Part shown: piece after piece, positions 19,217 to 28,211 of the stretch
Layout: each line of letters begins with the position of its first letter
How positions within the stretch are numbered: the first letter of the stretch is position 1
NCBI GenBank assembly: GCA_949840915.1
Contig: CATKXY010000003.1
Coordinates: 1-64,000, forward strand
DNA from: an uncultured Lachnospiraceae bacterium
GTDB lineage: Bacteria > Bacillota > Clostridia > Lachnospirales > Lachnospiraceae
Length of the DNA: 64,000 nucleotides
Direction of reading: 5' to 3'
Notes under the pieces: generated by a model
The model's database searches: none
What the model saw: only the letters and a program-made list of their open reading frames with translations
Told to the model about the DNA's origin: nothing
Made by a program: the position numbers and the translations under genes

Positions 19217-19238
19217 TATTTAAAATAATTTTTAAATA
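19217..19238 (+). promoter_or_regulatory. Downstream operator box of the sdpR-type regulator
   Basis: A perfect 9-4-9 inverted repeat, TATTTAAAA, TAAT, TTTTAAATA, placed right over the likely transcription start. A/T-rich dyads of this kind are typical targets of ArsR-family repressors, so autoregulation is likely. Confidence 0.7.
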
Positions 19239-19250
19239 GGTGTCGGGAAA

Positions 19251-19520
19251 ATGAGTGATACAAATATTTTCAAAGTACTGTCAGAGAGTCAGCGCAGGGA
19301 CATACTGGTGATGCTGAAGGACGGCAGGATGAGTGCAGGGGAAATTGCAGAGAGGCTGGGGGTCACGCCGGCGGCGCTCTCTTATCATCTGAAATTATTG
19401 AAAAGCGCTGATCTTGTCATGGAATATAAAAATAAGAACTTTGTATACTATGAAATCAATACATCGGTGTTTGACGAGTTGATTTTATGGATCCAACAAT
19501 TTGGAGGTAACAGAAAATGA
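19251..19520 (+). CDS. ArsR-family repressor, SdpR-like
   Basis: An 89-residue winged helix-turn-helix protein: FKVLSESQRRDILVMLKDG, recognition-helix region RLGVTPAALSYHLKLLKSAD, and the wing EYKNKNFVYYEIN. There are no metal-binding cysteines, which points to the SdpR subgroup rather than metal sensors. It overlaps the SdpI-type gene by four bases (ATGA) and has two matching operator boxes at its promoter, as expected of an autorepressor whose repression is relieved through the SdpI partner. Confidence 0.9.
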   Translation: MSDTNIFKVLSESQRRDILVMLKDGRMSAGEIAERLGVTPAALSYHLKLLKSADLVMEYKNKNFVYYEINTSVFDELILWIQQFGGNRK

Positions 19521-20203
19521 AAAAAGCTATGTGGGCCATTTCCTTGTTTTCATTCATCATCACTGCTGCAGTAGTGCAGTTTATGCCGGATTCCGTTCCC
19601 ATGCACTATGACATAGCAGGTAAAATCGACAGATGGGGATCAAAATACGAGAATTTTATATTTCCGGTGCTCATTCTGCTTATGTCATTATTCTGGCATT
19701 TGTTTATTCTGCATTTTGAGAAGAGAGCGGAGAGCGCTTCTGCTGATAAAGAACATGCCGAGGCCTTATCAAATGTGAAAGTAATGAAAATTACCGGCGT
19801 TTCGATGGCAGCCATGTTCACTGTGATGCAGAGCCTTATTCTGTACGGTTCTTATGTTGAGGCCAATACCGGCGCTGCTTATGCCTCTATCGATATCGGA
19901 AAGGCTGCCTGTATATTGAGTGGAGTCATATTGATCGTGTTGGGAAATTTTATGCCCAAGACCAAAAAGAACCGGGTGGTGGGAGTTCGGGTAAGCTGGA
20001 GTCTGCATAACGATACAACCTGGATGAAAAGCAATCGTTTCGGCGGTGCTGCCATGATCACAGCAGGGCTGATGACGATCATTACAACGATATTCACCCC
20101 GTCAGGCATTGCAGTCGTTATGCTGCTTGTTTATATACTGACAGCCTCAGCAGCCACTCTCGTATACACACATAAGATTTATAAGAAAGAACTGGAGAAA
20201 TAG
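19517..20203 (+). CDS. SdpI-family membrane protein
   Basis: A 228-residue membrane protein with about six helices. The N-terminal VPMHYDIAGKIDRWGSKYE stretch is the DUF1648 signature of SdpI proteins, and the GNFMPKTKKNRVVGVRVSW segment is the family core. In Bacillus subtilis SdpI gives immunity to the SdpC toxin and sequesters SdpR. No sdpC-like toxin gene is nearby, so here it may protect against toxins from other cells or act as a membrane signal receptor. Confidence 0.88.
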   Translation: MKKAMWAISLFSFIITAAVVQFMPDSVPMHYDIAGKIDRWGSKYENFIFPVLILLMSLFWHLFILHFEKRAESASADKEHAEALSNVKVMKITGVSMAAMFTVMQSLILYGSYVEANTGAAYASIDIGKAACILSGVILIVLGNFMPKTKKNRVVGVRVSWSLHNDTTWMKSNRFGGAAMITAGLMTIITTIFTPSGIAVVMLLVYILTASAATLVYTHKIYKKELEK

Positions 20204-20277
20204 ATAGCAGACACACAGGAGGAGAGGATGGGACTTGTTTTGTATAAGGGACGCCCGGAGAGGACGGAAAGCGGCTG

Positions 20278-20661
20278 TTACTCACGGCCGTTTTCCACTG
20301 TGAAGCTGACGCGTCCCTTTGTGTTTCTGCCTGTAAGGGTGACTGTGTAGATGCCGCCTTCCTGAATCTCAACATCGAATTCCCCGGATTTGGAGAAGTT
20401 GTCATTTTGATAGACGGGCTCTTCGTTATCTTTTTGGATCTTGATTGCGAGACTGCCGCGTTTGACTGTAATGACTGCCTTGATGGTCTCTCCGGGATCA
20501 ACCGTAAAATCCTGAGAATAAGTCATGTTAAATATTTTGTAATCCATGGTAAGCTCCCTGCTGTTTCCCCGCCTGCTGCCATTAAACCGAGAGCCGCAGG
20601 CGGTAAGCGATATCACAAGCAGCGTGATAATGAGCACAGTCATTCGCGATAATCTTTTCAT
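20278..20661 (-). CDS. Hypothetical lipoprotein, 127 residues
   Basis: An N-terminal signal of type II (MKRLSRMTVLIITLLVISLTACGS) puts the lipidated Cys at residue 22. The mature part is a small beta-rich domain (TVDPGETIKAVITVKRGSLA, then GIYTVTLTGRNTKGRVSFTV), like a single extracellular sandwich domain. No enzyme motif is seen. It converges on the SdpI gene; a hairpin spanning 20266-20296 overlaps its stop codon. Confidence 0.75.
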   Translation of the reverse strand: MKRLSRMTVLIITLLVISLTACGSRFNGSRRGNSRELTMDYKIFNMTYSQDFTVDPGETIKAVITVKRGSLAIKIQKDNEEPVYQNDNFSKSGEFDVEIQEGGIYTVTLTGRNTKGRVSFTVENGRE

Positions 20662-20724
20662 CGATGAGCTTTGCCTCCGTTTTTAATTTATTATTACAAA
20701 TGAAACGGCGCAAGTCAAGTATTG

Positions 20725-21408
20725 CTATCTGGACGGCATCTGAAAACCCGCGAGTGCTTTGTTTAAATAGTCGTTAAAGGGTTTCATGATTTGGAAAAGC
20801 TCTGCTGCCTTTGCGACGAATTTTTCCGCATCTTTCAATTCCTCGTCTTTCAGCGGGTATTCCAGATACCAGCTCTTGAATTTAAGATATTCCGCTTGTG
20901 GGTGTTCTTTTTCATATCCTGCAGGTACATTTTTTAAGGCTGTTCCCCGGACAGTGAAATACTTTTCAAACGTCGGCTCATGTATGATCCGTTCCCATTC
21001 TGCGCCGTTCTGCGCAATATAATCCCGTATCATCGCTGTGGCATCCTTGAACATATCTGCAAAAAGGCCGCCCCCTAAAAAGGACTGATCGCCGGGCTTT
21101 ATCATTAGATAATATCCCACAGGGACAGGCAGCTTGCCTGCGGAGGAAATATGGGCGCGGAACGCAGGGTTATAAGGCGATTTATCATGGCTGAAGCGGG
21201 TATCTCTTACCAGCTTAAACGTAAGGCTTTTCGGATCGTTATGCAAAATACTGCTGTCATATTTTCCAATCTCCAGCAACAATGTCTGCAGGAGTTTTTC
21301 AAATTCTGCATTTGCCTTTTTGTAATCGTCTTTGTGCGCATGATACCATTCCCGATCATTATTCATACTCAATGCGGATAAATAATCAATCATTAACTGT
21401 GTGTTCAT
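20725..21408 (-). CDS. DUF2461 family protein
   Basis: A 227-residue protein of the DUF2461/TIGR02453 family. Typical segments are FLSALSMNNDREWYHAHKDDY-like at the start, LVRDTRFSHDKSPYNPAFRA and GYYLMIKPGDQSFLGGGLF, then WYLEYPLKDEEL near the end. The biochemical role of the family is not established. It lies 15 bases downstream of the sigma factor gene on the same strand, so co-transcription is likely. Confidence 0.88.
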   Translation of the reverse strand: MNTQLMIDYLSALSMNNDREWYHAHKDDYKKANAEFEKLLQTLLLEIGKYDSSILHNDPKSLTFKLVRDTRFSHDKSPYNPAFRAHISSAGKLPVPVGYYLMIKPGDQSFLGGGLFADMFKDATAMIRDYIAQNGAEWERIIHEPTFEKYFTVRGTALKNVPAGYEKEHPQAEYLKFKSWYLEYPLKDEELKDAEKFVAKAAELFQIMKPFNDYLNKALAGFQMPSR

Positions 21409-21423
21409 AATCTGTCATCTCCT

Positions 21424-22275
21424 TTATGATTTCTGGATAATGGAAAACTGTGTGGAATCTAAAAACTCCTGTATCAGATATTTTGTGCGTTCGGGAGAAC
21501 GGTAGGGTTTACAGAACGAAAAGTCCTGTGACAGCTCATCGATATCTTCCATGGCATTTTTCACATCCATTATGGTCTGAATGGGAACCTCCGTGGCTGT
21601 CGTATAATCTAACTGCGTCGGGTTTATCCTATGGTTCTGTATAGCATAATTCACCCTGTCAAGGCACTTGCATTTGCCGCTGCCGTATTCACCGCAATAC
21701 TGTCCGAGAAAGCCTGCCATTTTTTTGCGTATTCGGGAGAGTCGCTGGCGATACGCTTCCGGGGTCATGTCCAACAGATCACCCGCAATGCGGCTGTCAA
21801 CCTTAAACATGGTACCCAGTATGAAAATGCATCTGCTTTCCACATCAAGGCATTGCAGCATCACATTGGTACAGGACATCTTCAGTTCTTCTGCCAGGAT
21901 ATCCTTTTCCACACTCTGCGTTAAATCCGGCACATCCTGTATTTTCCCGTTTTCTATGTCGTCTCCATAATACTCAAAACTTAACGGAAAGCGGGCGAAC
22001 ATATGCTTTTTGTAATTTTTCAGATGATTGACGGCAATGCTGAATACCCATGTCGTAAATGAGCTCTCACCTCTGAAAGAAGAGAGATGTGTGATCATTT
22101 TCAGCAGAATATCCTGTGTGGCATCCTCCGCGTCCGCAAATGTTCCAAGCATCCGCAGGGATAAATTAAATACAATGTCCTGCACACCTGCGATAAGCGT
22201 TTCAAGAGCTTTTTTGTCTCCCGCGGTAGCCTGATCGATTAAAGCTTGTACTTCCTGATTTGTTTTTTGATTCAT
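21424..22275 (-). CDS. ECF-type RNA polymerase sigma factor with C-terminal extension
   Basis: A 283-residue sigma-70 family protein. Region 2 spans about residues 25-90 (LSLRMLGTFADAEDATQDIL, then FTTWVFSIAVNHLKNYKK); region 4 spans about 140-190 (FILGTMFKVDSRIAGDLLDM, then YRQRLSRIRKKM). The remaining 90 residues are an unusual extension with a CGEYGSGKCKC cluster that might bind metal. No anti-sigma gene is next to it; the downstream DUF2461 gene is the only close partner. AGGAGG precedes the ATG. Confidence 0.87.
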   Translation of the reverse strand: MNQKTNQEVQALIDQATAGDKKALETLIAGVQDIVFNLSLRMLGTFADAEDATQDILLKMITHLSSFRGESSFTTWVFSIAVNHLKNYKKHMFARFPLSFEYYGDDIENGKIQDVPDLTQSVEKDILAEELKMSCTNVMLQCLDVESRCIFILGTMFKVDSRIAGDLLDMTPEAYRQRLSRIRKKMAGFLGQYCGEYGSGKCKCLDRVNYAIQNHRINPTQLDYTTATEVPIQTIMDVKNAMEDIDELSQDFSFCKPYRSPERTKYLIQEFLDSTQFSIIQKS

Positions 22276-22414
22276 CTATTTTTACCTCCTGTTTCATTAG
22301 ACAAGGTTTCTTTGTCCGTGTGACAGAAAAATTACGGATGGAACAGAGAATTTCCTTTTATCATTTTAGCACAGCAGCGCGGCTTTTTCTATCTTGTGTT
22401 TTAATCGCCTATTC

Positions 22415-22443
22415 TTGCTGAAATCTGTTCTTTATGATACAAT
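22415..22443 (+). promoter_or_regulatory. Promoter of the lipoprotein-glycosyltransferase genes
   Basis: TTGCTG at 22415-22420, 17 bases, TACAAT at 22438-22443, about 50 bases before the first lipoprotein gene. Confidence 0.5.
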
Positions 22444-22493
22444 TCTTAAGTGAAGCTGTATCTTAGCAGCTAAGCTGAAACGGGGACATAGGG

Positions 22494-23141
22494 ATGAAAA
22501 GCAAAAGAGTATCGCTTATATTATGCGTATGCGCCGCCACGCTGCTTTTACCGGGGTGCGGCAATGCGCAGAAGCGGGAGACCAACACTGACAAAAAGCA
22601 GGATTTTGGCACGACGGCGGACAAAATCGAAATAAGTGCGGACGAGCTTCTGGATTCGTTTATCGACGGTGAGGTCATGGCATACTATGTCCGGGCGGAC
22701 AGTCCGTTTTATATCACGGATCTGCCCAGCGATCCGGAAGACTTTACCTGTTATTCCGTCGGAGACAGAGTTGATCTGGACAATGACGGAGAAAATGAGC
22801 TGATCCTGAAGGGACCCTATGGCGGAAAATATCTTGACGCCCGGGACGGACAGGTCTATGTTCTGGATGAGGGGGGAGGAACGGCTTCTCAGATCAGTTA
22901 TACGGAATTTGATGATCAGACATGGATCGTACATGCGGATATAACGCATGCCGGGAGGAATTTCTATTATTTTACGCTGTATGACGGCGCCGGGCATGTG
23001 CTGGAGGAGCGCAGTCTTTTGAAAGAGTATTGGGAGACGCCGGATCTGCCGGACGGTCCGGCTACGGTCTATACCTATGGCGATAAACGGATCACCAGAG
23101 AAGAGTATGACGAGTTAAAGCTGAAAATGCTCGGAGAATAG
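22494..23141 (+). CDS. Hypothetical lipoprotein, 215 residues
   Basis: A type II signal peptide (VSLILCVCAATLLLPGCGN) places the lipidated Cys at residue 22. The mature part is acidic and includes DLDNDGENELILKGPYGGKY, which resembles an FG-GAP/EF-hand-like Asp-rich loop common in secreted Lachnospiraceae lipoproteins. Function unknown. It precedes the GtrII-like gene by 40 bases and is probably co-transcribed with it. Confidence 0.8.
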   Translation: MKSKRVSLILCVCAATLLLPGCGNAQKRETNTDKKQDFGTTADKIEISADELLDSFIDGEVMAYYVRADSPFYITDLPSDPEDFTCYSVGDRVDLDNDGENELILKGPYGGKYLDARDGQVYVLDEGGGTASQISYTEFDDQTWIVHADITHAGRNFYYFTLYDGAGHVLEERSLLKEYWETPDLPDGPATVYTYGDKRITREEYDELKLKMLGE

Positions 23142-23181
23142 AATCCCGGAAACAGGGAAATCAGGCGGCAGGGGAGTATTC

Positions 23182-24840
23182 ATGACGAAGCTTAAAGATG
23201 ATTTTCAATATTTTCTGCGACAAAAAATCTATATCCTGGCCCTTGCGCTGACCGCTGTCTGCAGCTATGGCTATTCCATCGTGCAGCCCAGTATCGGTAT
23301 CGACGATACTGCAGTGTCTCTGTATCTGGAGGAGGGGCTTGAGGTGGTTATGGGGCGCTGGACGGTTTTCTGGCTCAACAAGCTGTTTCGTGTGTCGGAA
23401 TTTGCCCCTTTTATGACGGAACTTGCAGGCGTATTGTTTCTGATGATTGCGTCTGTTTTGTTCAGTGTGCTTTTGCGCCGGATATCAGGGGAGCGGGTCC
23501 GGAACTGGACATACACGGTCTTTGCCTGTGTCTTTGTATCAAATCCCATTATCAGCGAGGTGTTTGTGTACTACTGGCATGACGGTGCGGGATTGGGATA
23601 TGTGCTGACGGCGCTGGCTCTCTTGTGTTTTCACAGTGGTCTGCAGGCTAAAGGGAAAGCACAGGTATATGCGTTTGCAGGGAGTCTCCTGTCGGTGTGG
23701 GCGGCGGTGGGCTGCTATGAATCATTTTTGATTCTTTATATTTTAGGTATTCTGATAATATTGTTTTTGTGGGGCATGGAGGATGCAAAGAGGCTGAACC
23801 TCTCCTCATTGTGTAAGTATTTAGGCATCGGAGCGGCTTTGACGGTGGGATGTGTGCTGCTTCGCGGCGCGATGATCGCGCTGACCACAAATATTTTTGA
23901 TCTCGGCGGCGTGCTTGCCCGGGTGAAGCAGGAACAACGGGGGCTGTCAGAAATGCTGGTTCTGTTCAGTCAGGACGGATGGGACAATCTGGTGATGCTG
24001 CTCAAGCGTTTCTGGGTGGTCTATCATTTGAATGCGGTGGTGTATCTGCCGGTGACAGTCTATGAGCTTGCAGTGTTTATCTTCGGTGCTGCCGCAGTGG
24101 TTCTTGCATTCAGGAGGTGGAACCTCTGGTTTGTGGTGCTTTGGTTTGGGATGCTTGCAGCGCCTTTTCTGCTGACTCTGGCGGAGATGCGTCTCTCTCA
24201 TTACCGTTCCTGCCAGTATCTGCCTTTTTATGCGGCGGCAGGTGTGTGGCTTTTGTGCGCAAGCCTGACAAAATGTAAGCGTTTTCAGAGGCCGCTGCGG
24301 ATATGCGCGATCCTGGGTGCTGCAATTCTGGTGTGGAACCAGGCGGAATTTATGAATCGGAGCTTTTATACGGATTATCGCAAGTATGAGACCACAAGAG
24401 AGCTGCTGAGCCGGATCGCCTGGGATATAGAACGGGATTACGGGAACGATATACCGGTGGTCTTTACGGGCCATTACAATACGCCTCATGAATTGGCCGG
24501 GGACTATTATGTGCCTTACGGCTCCTGGCAGTATCGATATATTGCGGCGGTCACGGACAGAATAGACCCGCATCTGAAGGAAAAATATTTCTCAGTCTGG
24601 GGTTACAGCTTTGTGGGGGAGGCCAATTTTCCCATGATTCAGTGGGCCTTTGACGCATTTGACGGGACGAACCGGGAGATGATCAATTTTCTGAAAATGC
24701 ATGGACATCCCTTCCGGACGGTGACGGATCCGGAAACGCTGGCGCAGGCCAGAGAGACCGGAGACGGGATGCCGGGGTATCCTGCGGAAGGTTCCATCAT
24801 CAGACAGGACGGGTATATTCTGGTACACATAGACAGGTAA
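23182..24840 (+). CDS. GtrII-like membrane glucosyltransferase
   Basis: A 552-residue membrane protein with about eleven helices and a soluble C-terminal domain. The N-terminal GIDDTAVSLYLEEGLEVVMGRW segment, with its acidic pair before the long extracytoplasmic loop, matches the GtrII (Glucos_trans_II) family, which adds glucose to surface polymers from a lipid-linked donor. Acceptor and donor are unknown here. It sits between two lipoprotein genes on the same strand. Confidence 0.8.
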   Translation: MTKLKDDFQYFLRQKIYILALALTAVCSYGYSIVQPSIGIDDTAVSLYLEEGLEVVMGRWTVFWLNKLFRVSEFAPFMTELAGVLFLMIASVLFSVLLRRISGERVRNWTYTVFACVFVSNPIISEVFVYYWHDGAGLGYVLTALALLCFHSGLQAKGKAQVYAFAGSLLSVWAAVGCYESFLILYILGILIILFLWGMEDAKRLNLSSLCKYLGIGAALTVGCVLLRGAMIALTTNIFDLGGVLARVKQEQRGLSEMLVLFSQDGWDNLVMLLKRFWVVYHLNAVVYLPVTVYELAVFIFGAAAVVLAFRRWNLWFVVLWFGMLAAPFLLTLAEMRLSHYRSCQYLPFYAAAGVWLLCASLTKCKRFQRPLRICAILGAAILVWNQAEFMNRSFYTDYRKYETTRELLSRIAWDIERDYGNDIPVVFTGHYNTPHELAGDYYVPYGSWQYRYIAAVTDRIDPHLKEKYFSVWGYSFVGEANFPMIQWAFDAFDGTNREMINFLKMHGHPFRTVTDPETLAQARETGDGMPGYPAEGSIIRQDGYILVHIDR

Positions 24841-24871
24841 GGAAATCAGATTTGTCGACGGAGGAAATGTG

Positions 24872-25291
24872 ATGAAGTATAAAATGTCAGCTCTATTATG
24901 TGTGGGAATTATAATGCTTTGCGGATGCGCCGGGAGTTTGCCCGGGCAGATAGAAATCAATACGGAACAGGATGCTGCGCTCTACATCGGCGAATATCTG
25001 GATTCCGATGTGATGGATCCCAATCTGGAGATTGCTGAGGGTGAGAACGGACAATACATCGTGCAGATAGGGATTTTCCGTTTGACATCCATAGAGGGTG
25101 TCGGAGAGCTGACAGAGGAGGGGATGCGCTTTACGGCGACGGATGCCGCCGGCAATCCCATCGGCGGAGTGATCACGGTTGAGGATCAGACGGCGACGGT
25201 TACGTTTACCGATTCCACATGGGAGTATCTGCCTGACGGAAGCGCATATCAGTACACGAAATCCTCTGACACACCCAATCTGTGGGATTAG
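24872..25291 (+). CDS. Hypothetical lipoprotein, 139 residues
   Basis: A signal peptide with lipobox MLCGCAG gives a lipidated Cys near residue 19. The remaining 120 residues are acidic and beta-rich with no recognised motif. GGAGG seven bases before the ATG at 24872 decides the start over the GTG at 24869. It follows the GtrII-like gene by 31 bases. Confidence 0.75.
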   Translation: MKYKMSALLCVGIIMLCGCAGSLPGQIEINTEQDAALYIGEYLDSDVMDPNLEIAEGENGQYIVQIGIFRLTSIEGVGELTEEGMRFTATDAAGNPIGGVITVEDQTATVTFTDSTWEYLPDGSAYQYTKSSDTPNLWD

Positions 25292-25347
25292 ATGTGATAA
25301 CGATACAGAATGACCAAAATTAATATTTATAAGAAGGGAGATTTTAT

Positions 25348-26907
25348 ATGGCTGCAGAGCGTACTTATTCCAATCCGATTCAAAGAGGTTTTTTCCCGGA
25401 TCCTTCCGTGATCCGGGTGGGGGATGACTATTACATGGTAAACTCCAGTTTCCAGTATTTTCCGGCTATACCGATCTCCCATTCCAGAGATATGGTGCAT
25501 TGGCATATCATCGGCCATGCCATTACCAATCCGGAGTGGCTTGATCTGAGCGATATCAGGGACTCTCACGGCATCTGGGCGCCGGATATTGAATATGTGG
25601 ACGGCAGATTTTATATATATGCCACATTGCGCCTGAATGCGGACGGAAAGCGGGACAATAATGTGATGCGCCGCCAGCTTGTGATGGTGTCTGACAGGCC
25701 GGAGGGGCCTTACAGTAAGCCGGTCTGTCTGGAGGTGGACAATATCGATCCCTCTCTCTTTGTGGATGAGGACGGAAGCAAATATATGCTGATTGCAAGG
25801 GCAGTGCAGACAGTGCCTTTGTCTGCGGACGGTCTGGCTGTGACAGGACCTATGAAAACCGCATGGGACGGTACGGGGGAGCGCTGTTCGGAGGGGCCGC
25901 ATGTATTCCGTAAGGATGGATATTATTATGCCATGGTGGCAGAGGGCGGCACCGGCTACGGTCATGGGATCAATGTGGCCCGGAGTGACGCTCTGTTTGG
26001 AGATTATGAGAATTCTCCCTGTAATCCCGTAATGCGTCAGACGGATCCTGATGCACCCATCCAGCGGGCGGGACACGGCAAGCTGGTGCAGGATCAGAAG
26101 GGAAACTGGTGGTGCTATTATCTCTGCGGCAGACCAAACGGCGGTAAGTATACGACTGTGGGACGGGAGTCTGCGCTGGATCCGGTGCAGTGGACACAAG
26201 ACGGCTGGTTTACCGTCAATGAGGGAAAGGGTCCCAGTCTGGTGCAGACCGCACCGGATCTGCCGGAATGTATTTTTGAGCGGAATCTGTTTGATGATTT
26301 TGACGCAGAACAGTTGAATCTTGAGTGGGAGTTTGTCAGAAACCCTGACAATGGTTCCTGGTCTCTGACGGAGCGCCCGGGATATTTCCGCATCTGGACC
26401 AGAGACGGTCAGCTAAATGAAATACGCTCCAAGAACACGCTGCTTCGCAGAGAGCAGGAGCTTTCCTACCGGGCGGAGACCAAGGTGGAGTTTTATCCCG
26501 ATAAGGACGGCGAGCAGGCGGGACTGACCTGTTATTACAGCACGGCCACTTACGCCAGATGCGCGGTTTGTTACGAGGGCGGGCGCAGACTGCAGCTTGT
26601 CATCAACCGCAATCATGGGGAGGAGATCATGGCGGAGGTGGAGAATCTTCCCGAGGCTCCCGTATGGCTGCGCGTGGTGGTGGAAAAGCTCACCAGAAGC
26701 TTTTATTATAGTCTGGACGGCGTCAAATGGGAGCCTGTGGGCGTGCTGGAGAACTGTATTTATCTGTGTGACGAAGGCGTGCCTGACGATCCCAAGCGTC
26801 ACACCGGTACTTTGGTGGGAATCTATGCCAACAACGGAGGCTGCGGCAGCAGGAAGCCCGCTGATTTTGACTATTTTGCATATGACGACAGTGGGGAGAA
26901 AGAATAG
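25348..26907 (+). CDS. Glycoside hydrolase family 43 (xylosidase/arabinofuranosidase type)
   Basis: A 519-residue intracellular enzyme. The five-bladed propeller covers about residues 5-310, with the GH43 catalytic set: D18 (FFPDPS), D134 (NIDPSLFVDEDG) and E182 (CSEGPHVF). Residues about 320-515 form the C-terminal beta-sandwich (GH43_C2-like) found in two-domain beta-xylosidases. No signal peptide is seen, so it should act on imported oligosaccharides from xylan or arabinoxylan. No transporter or sugar regulator is adjacent, and moeA follows after only five bases, an odd neighbour. Confidence 0.93.
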   Translation: MAAERTYSNPIQRGFFPDPSVIRVGDDYYMVNSSFQYFPAIPISHSRDMVHWHIIGHAITNPEWLDLSDIRDSHGIWAPDIEYVDGRFYIYATLRLNADGKRDNNVMRRQLVMVSDRPEGPYSKPVCLEVDNIDPSLFVDEDGSKYMLIARAVQTVPLSADGLAVTGPMKTAWDGTGERCSEGPHVFRKDGYYYAMVAEGGTGYGHGINVARSDALFGDYENSPCNPVMRQTDPDAPIQRAGHGKLVQDQKGNWWCYYLCGRPNGGKYTTVGRESALDPVQWTQDGWFTVNEGKGPSLVQTAPDLPECIFERNLFDDFDAEQLNLEWEFVRNPDNGSWSLTERPGYFRIWTRDGQLNEIRSKNTLLRREQELSYRAETKVEFYPDKDGEQAGLTCYYSTATYARCAVCYEGGRRLQLVINRNHGEEIMAEVENLPEAPVWLRVVVEKLTRSFYYSLDGVKWEPVGVLENCIYLCDEGVPDDPKRHTGTLVGIYANNGGCGSRKPADFDYFAYDDSGEKE

Positions 26908-26912
26908 AGATC

Positions 26913-28163
26913 ATGGAGAAGCTTTTGGAGATAGAAGACTGTCTGGAGATGCTGCGGGAGAGAGTGAGGCTTCAGGAAGTGCAGGAGGTATCGCTTGCCG
27001 GGGCCTGCGGCAGGGTGCTGGCTGAGACAGTCTGCTCTGATATCGATGTGCCGCCCTTTCAAAGATCTGCCATGGACGGTTATGCGGTCCGTGCGGCGGA
27101 TCTGGAAAGTATAACCGGAACACATTCGGCGGAAGGGAATTCTTTTGTCGAACTGAGCGTGAAGGGGAGGCTGCTTGCGGGAGATTATGAGGAAATCCCC
27201 TATGAGCCGGGGACGGCTGTCCGTGTCATGACCGGCGCGTTTGTGCCCGAGGGATATGACGCGGTGGTGCGCCAGGAGGACACGGATTACGGGGAGGAGA
27301 CGGTAAAGGTCTTCGCCCCGGTTAAAGCCTTTCAAAATTACTGCAGGGCCGGGGAGGATATCCGCCGGGGCGATGTGACGGCAGAGCGGGGGACAAGACT
27401 GAGTCCTGTCCACATCGGACTGTTGGCTGAGACCGGCAGGGCAAAGGTTTTGGTTTATCGCCCGGTGCGCGCGGCAATTCTCTGCACCGGGTCGGAGCTT
27501 GTGCGGGTGGGAGAGCCTTTGGGTAAGGGCAAAATATACAACAATATTTCTTATATATTGGAGACGGCGATCCGCAGGGAAGGTCTTGAGGTGAGCTTCG
27601 TACAGCTCTGCACGGATCAGGAGGCGCTGCTTGCAGAAAAGCTTCAGGAGGCTCTAAAGGCGGCGGATATCGTTATCACCACGGGAGCGGTCTCCGTGGG
27701 AGAGAAGGATATCGTCCCGGCAGTGCTGCAGGAGCTGGGAGCGGAGATTCTGTTCCGGAGGGCCTGTATTCAGCCGGGGACGCCCACCACGGCCAGCGTG
27801 AAGGACGGTAAGGTTATCTTGAGCCTTTCCGGCAATCCCTATGCGGCGCTGGTAAATTTTGAAATTTATTTCTGGCCCCTTGCGGCGAAGATGATGGGGC
27901 ATGAGAGCTTCGACACGGTAAGGACCACGGCAGTGCTGCGGAGTCCTTATGATAAGGTCAACCGGATGAGGCGTTTTCTCAGGGCAAGAGCGGAGGACGG
28001 CAATGTGTATCTGCCCTCGGCAGTCCATTCGTCGTCTGTGATCCGTAATATGACCGAGTGTAATTGTTTTATAGATCTGGAACTCGGAAGGGCGGTAGCG
28101 CCGGGTGACATTGTACGGATCCGCTATATAAAAGGGATGCAAGTCAATCCCTCCTTGATATAA
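26913..28163 (+). CDS. moeA: Molybdopterin molybdenumtransferase
   Basis: Inserts molybdenum into adenylated molybdopterin. The 416-residue protein has the MoeA domain order: N-terminal domains with PPFQRSAMDGYAV, GTAVRVMTGAFVPEGYDAVV, the MogA-like domain with TGSELVRVG and TTGAVSVGEKD, and SLSGNPYAALVNFE, then the C-terminal beta domain. The start follows the GH43 stop by five bases and its ribosome site (GGGGAGA) lies in the GH43 end. First of eleven consecutive genes for molybdenum cofactor work. Confidence 0.95.
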   Translation: MEKLLEIEDCLEMLRERVRLQEVQEVSLAGACGRVLAETVCSDIDVPPFQRSAMDGYAVRAADLESITGTHSAEGNSFVELSVKGRLLAGDYEEIPYEPGTAVRVMTGAFVPEGYDAVVRQEDTDYGEETVKVFAPVKAFQNYCRAGEDIRRGDVTAERGTRLSPVHIGLLAETGRAKVLVYRPVRAAILCTGSELVRVGEPLGKGKIYNNISYILETAIRREGLEVSFVQLCTDQEALLAEKLQEALKAADIVITTGAVSVGEKDIVPAVLQELGAEILFRRACIQPGTPTTASVKDGKVILSLSGNPYAALVNFEIYFWPLAAKMMGHESFDTVRTTAVLRSPYDKVNRMRRFLRARAEDGNVYLPSAVHSSSVIRNMTECNCFIDLELGRAVAPGDIVRIRYIKGMQVNPSLI

Positions 28164-28211
28164 CGGAGCTATGATCCGGGTGCAGCATTGTGATAGGAGA
28201 GTGAGGAGACG

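Noticed and set aside
20266..20296. Bidirectional terminator between sdpI-type gene and the lipoprotein gene
   Set aside because: A stem exists but it overlaps the lipoprotein stop codon and no T run follows on either strand.
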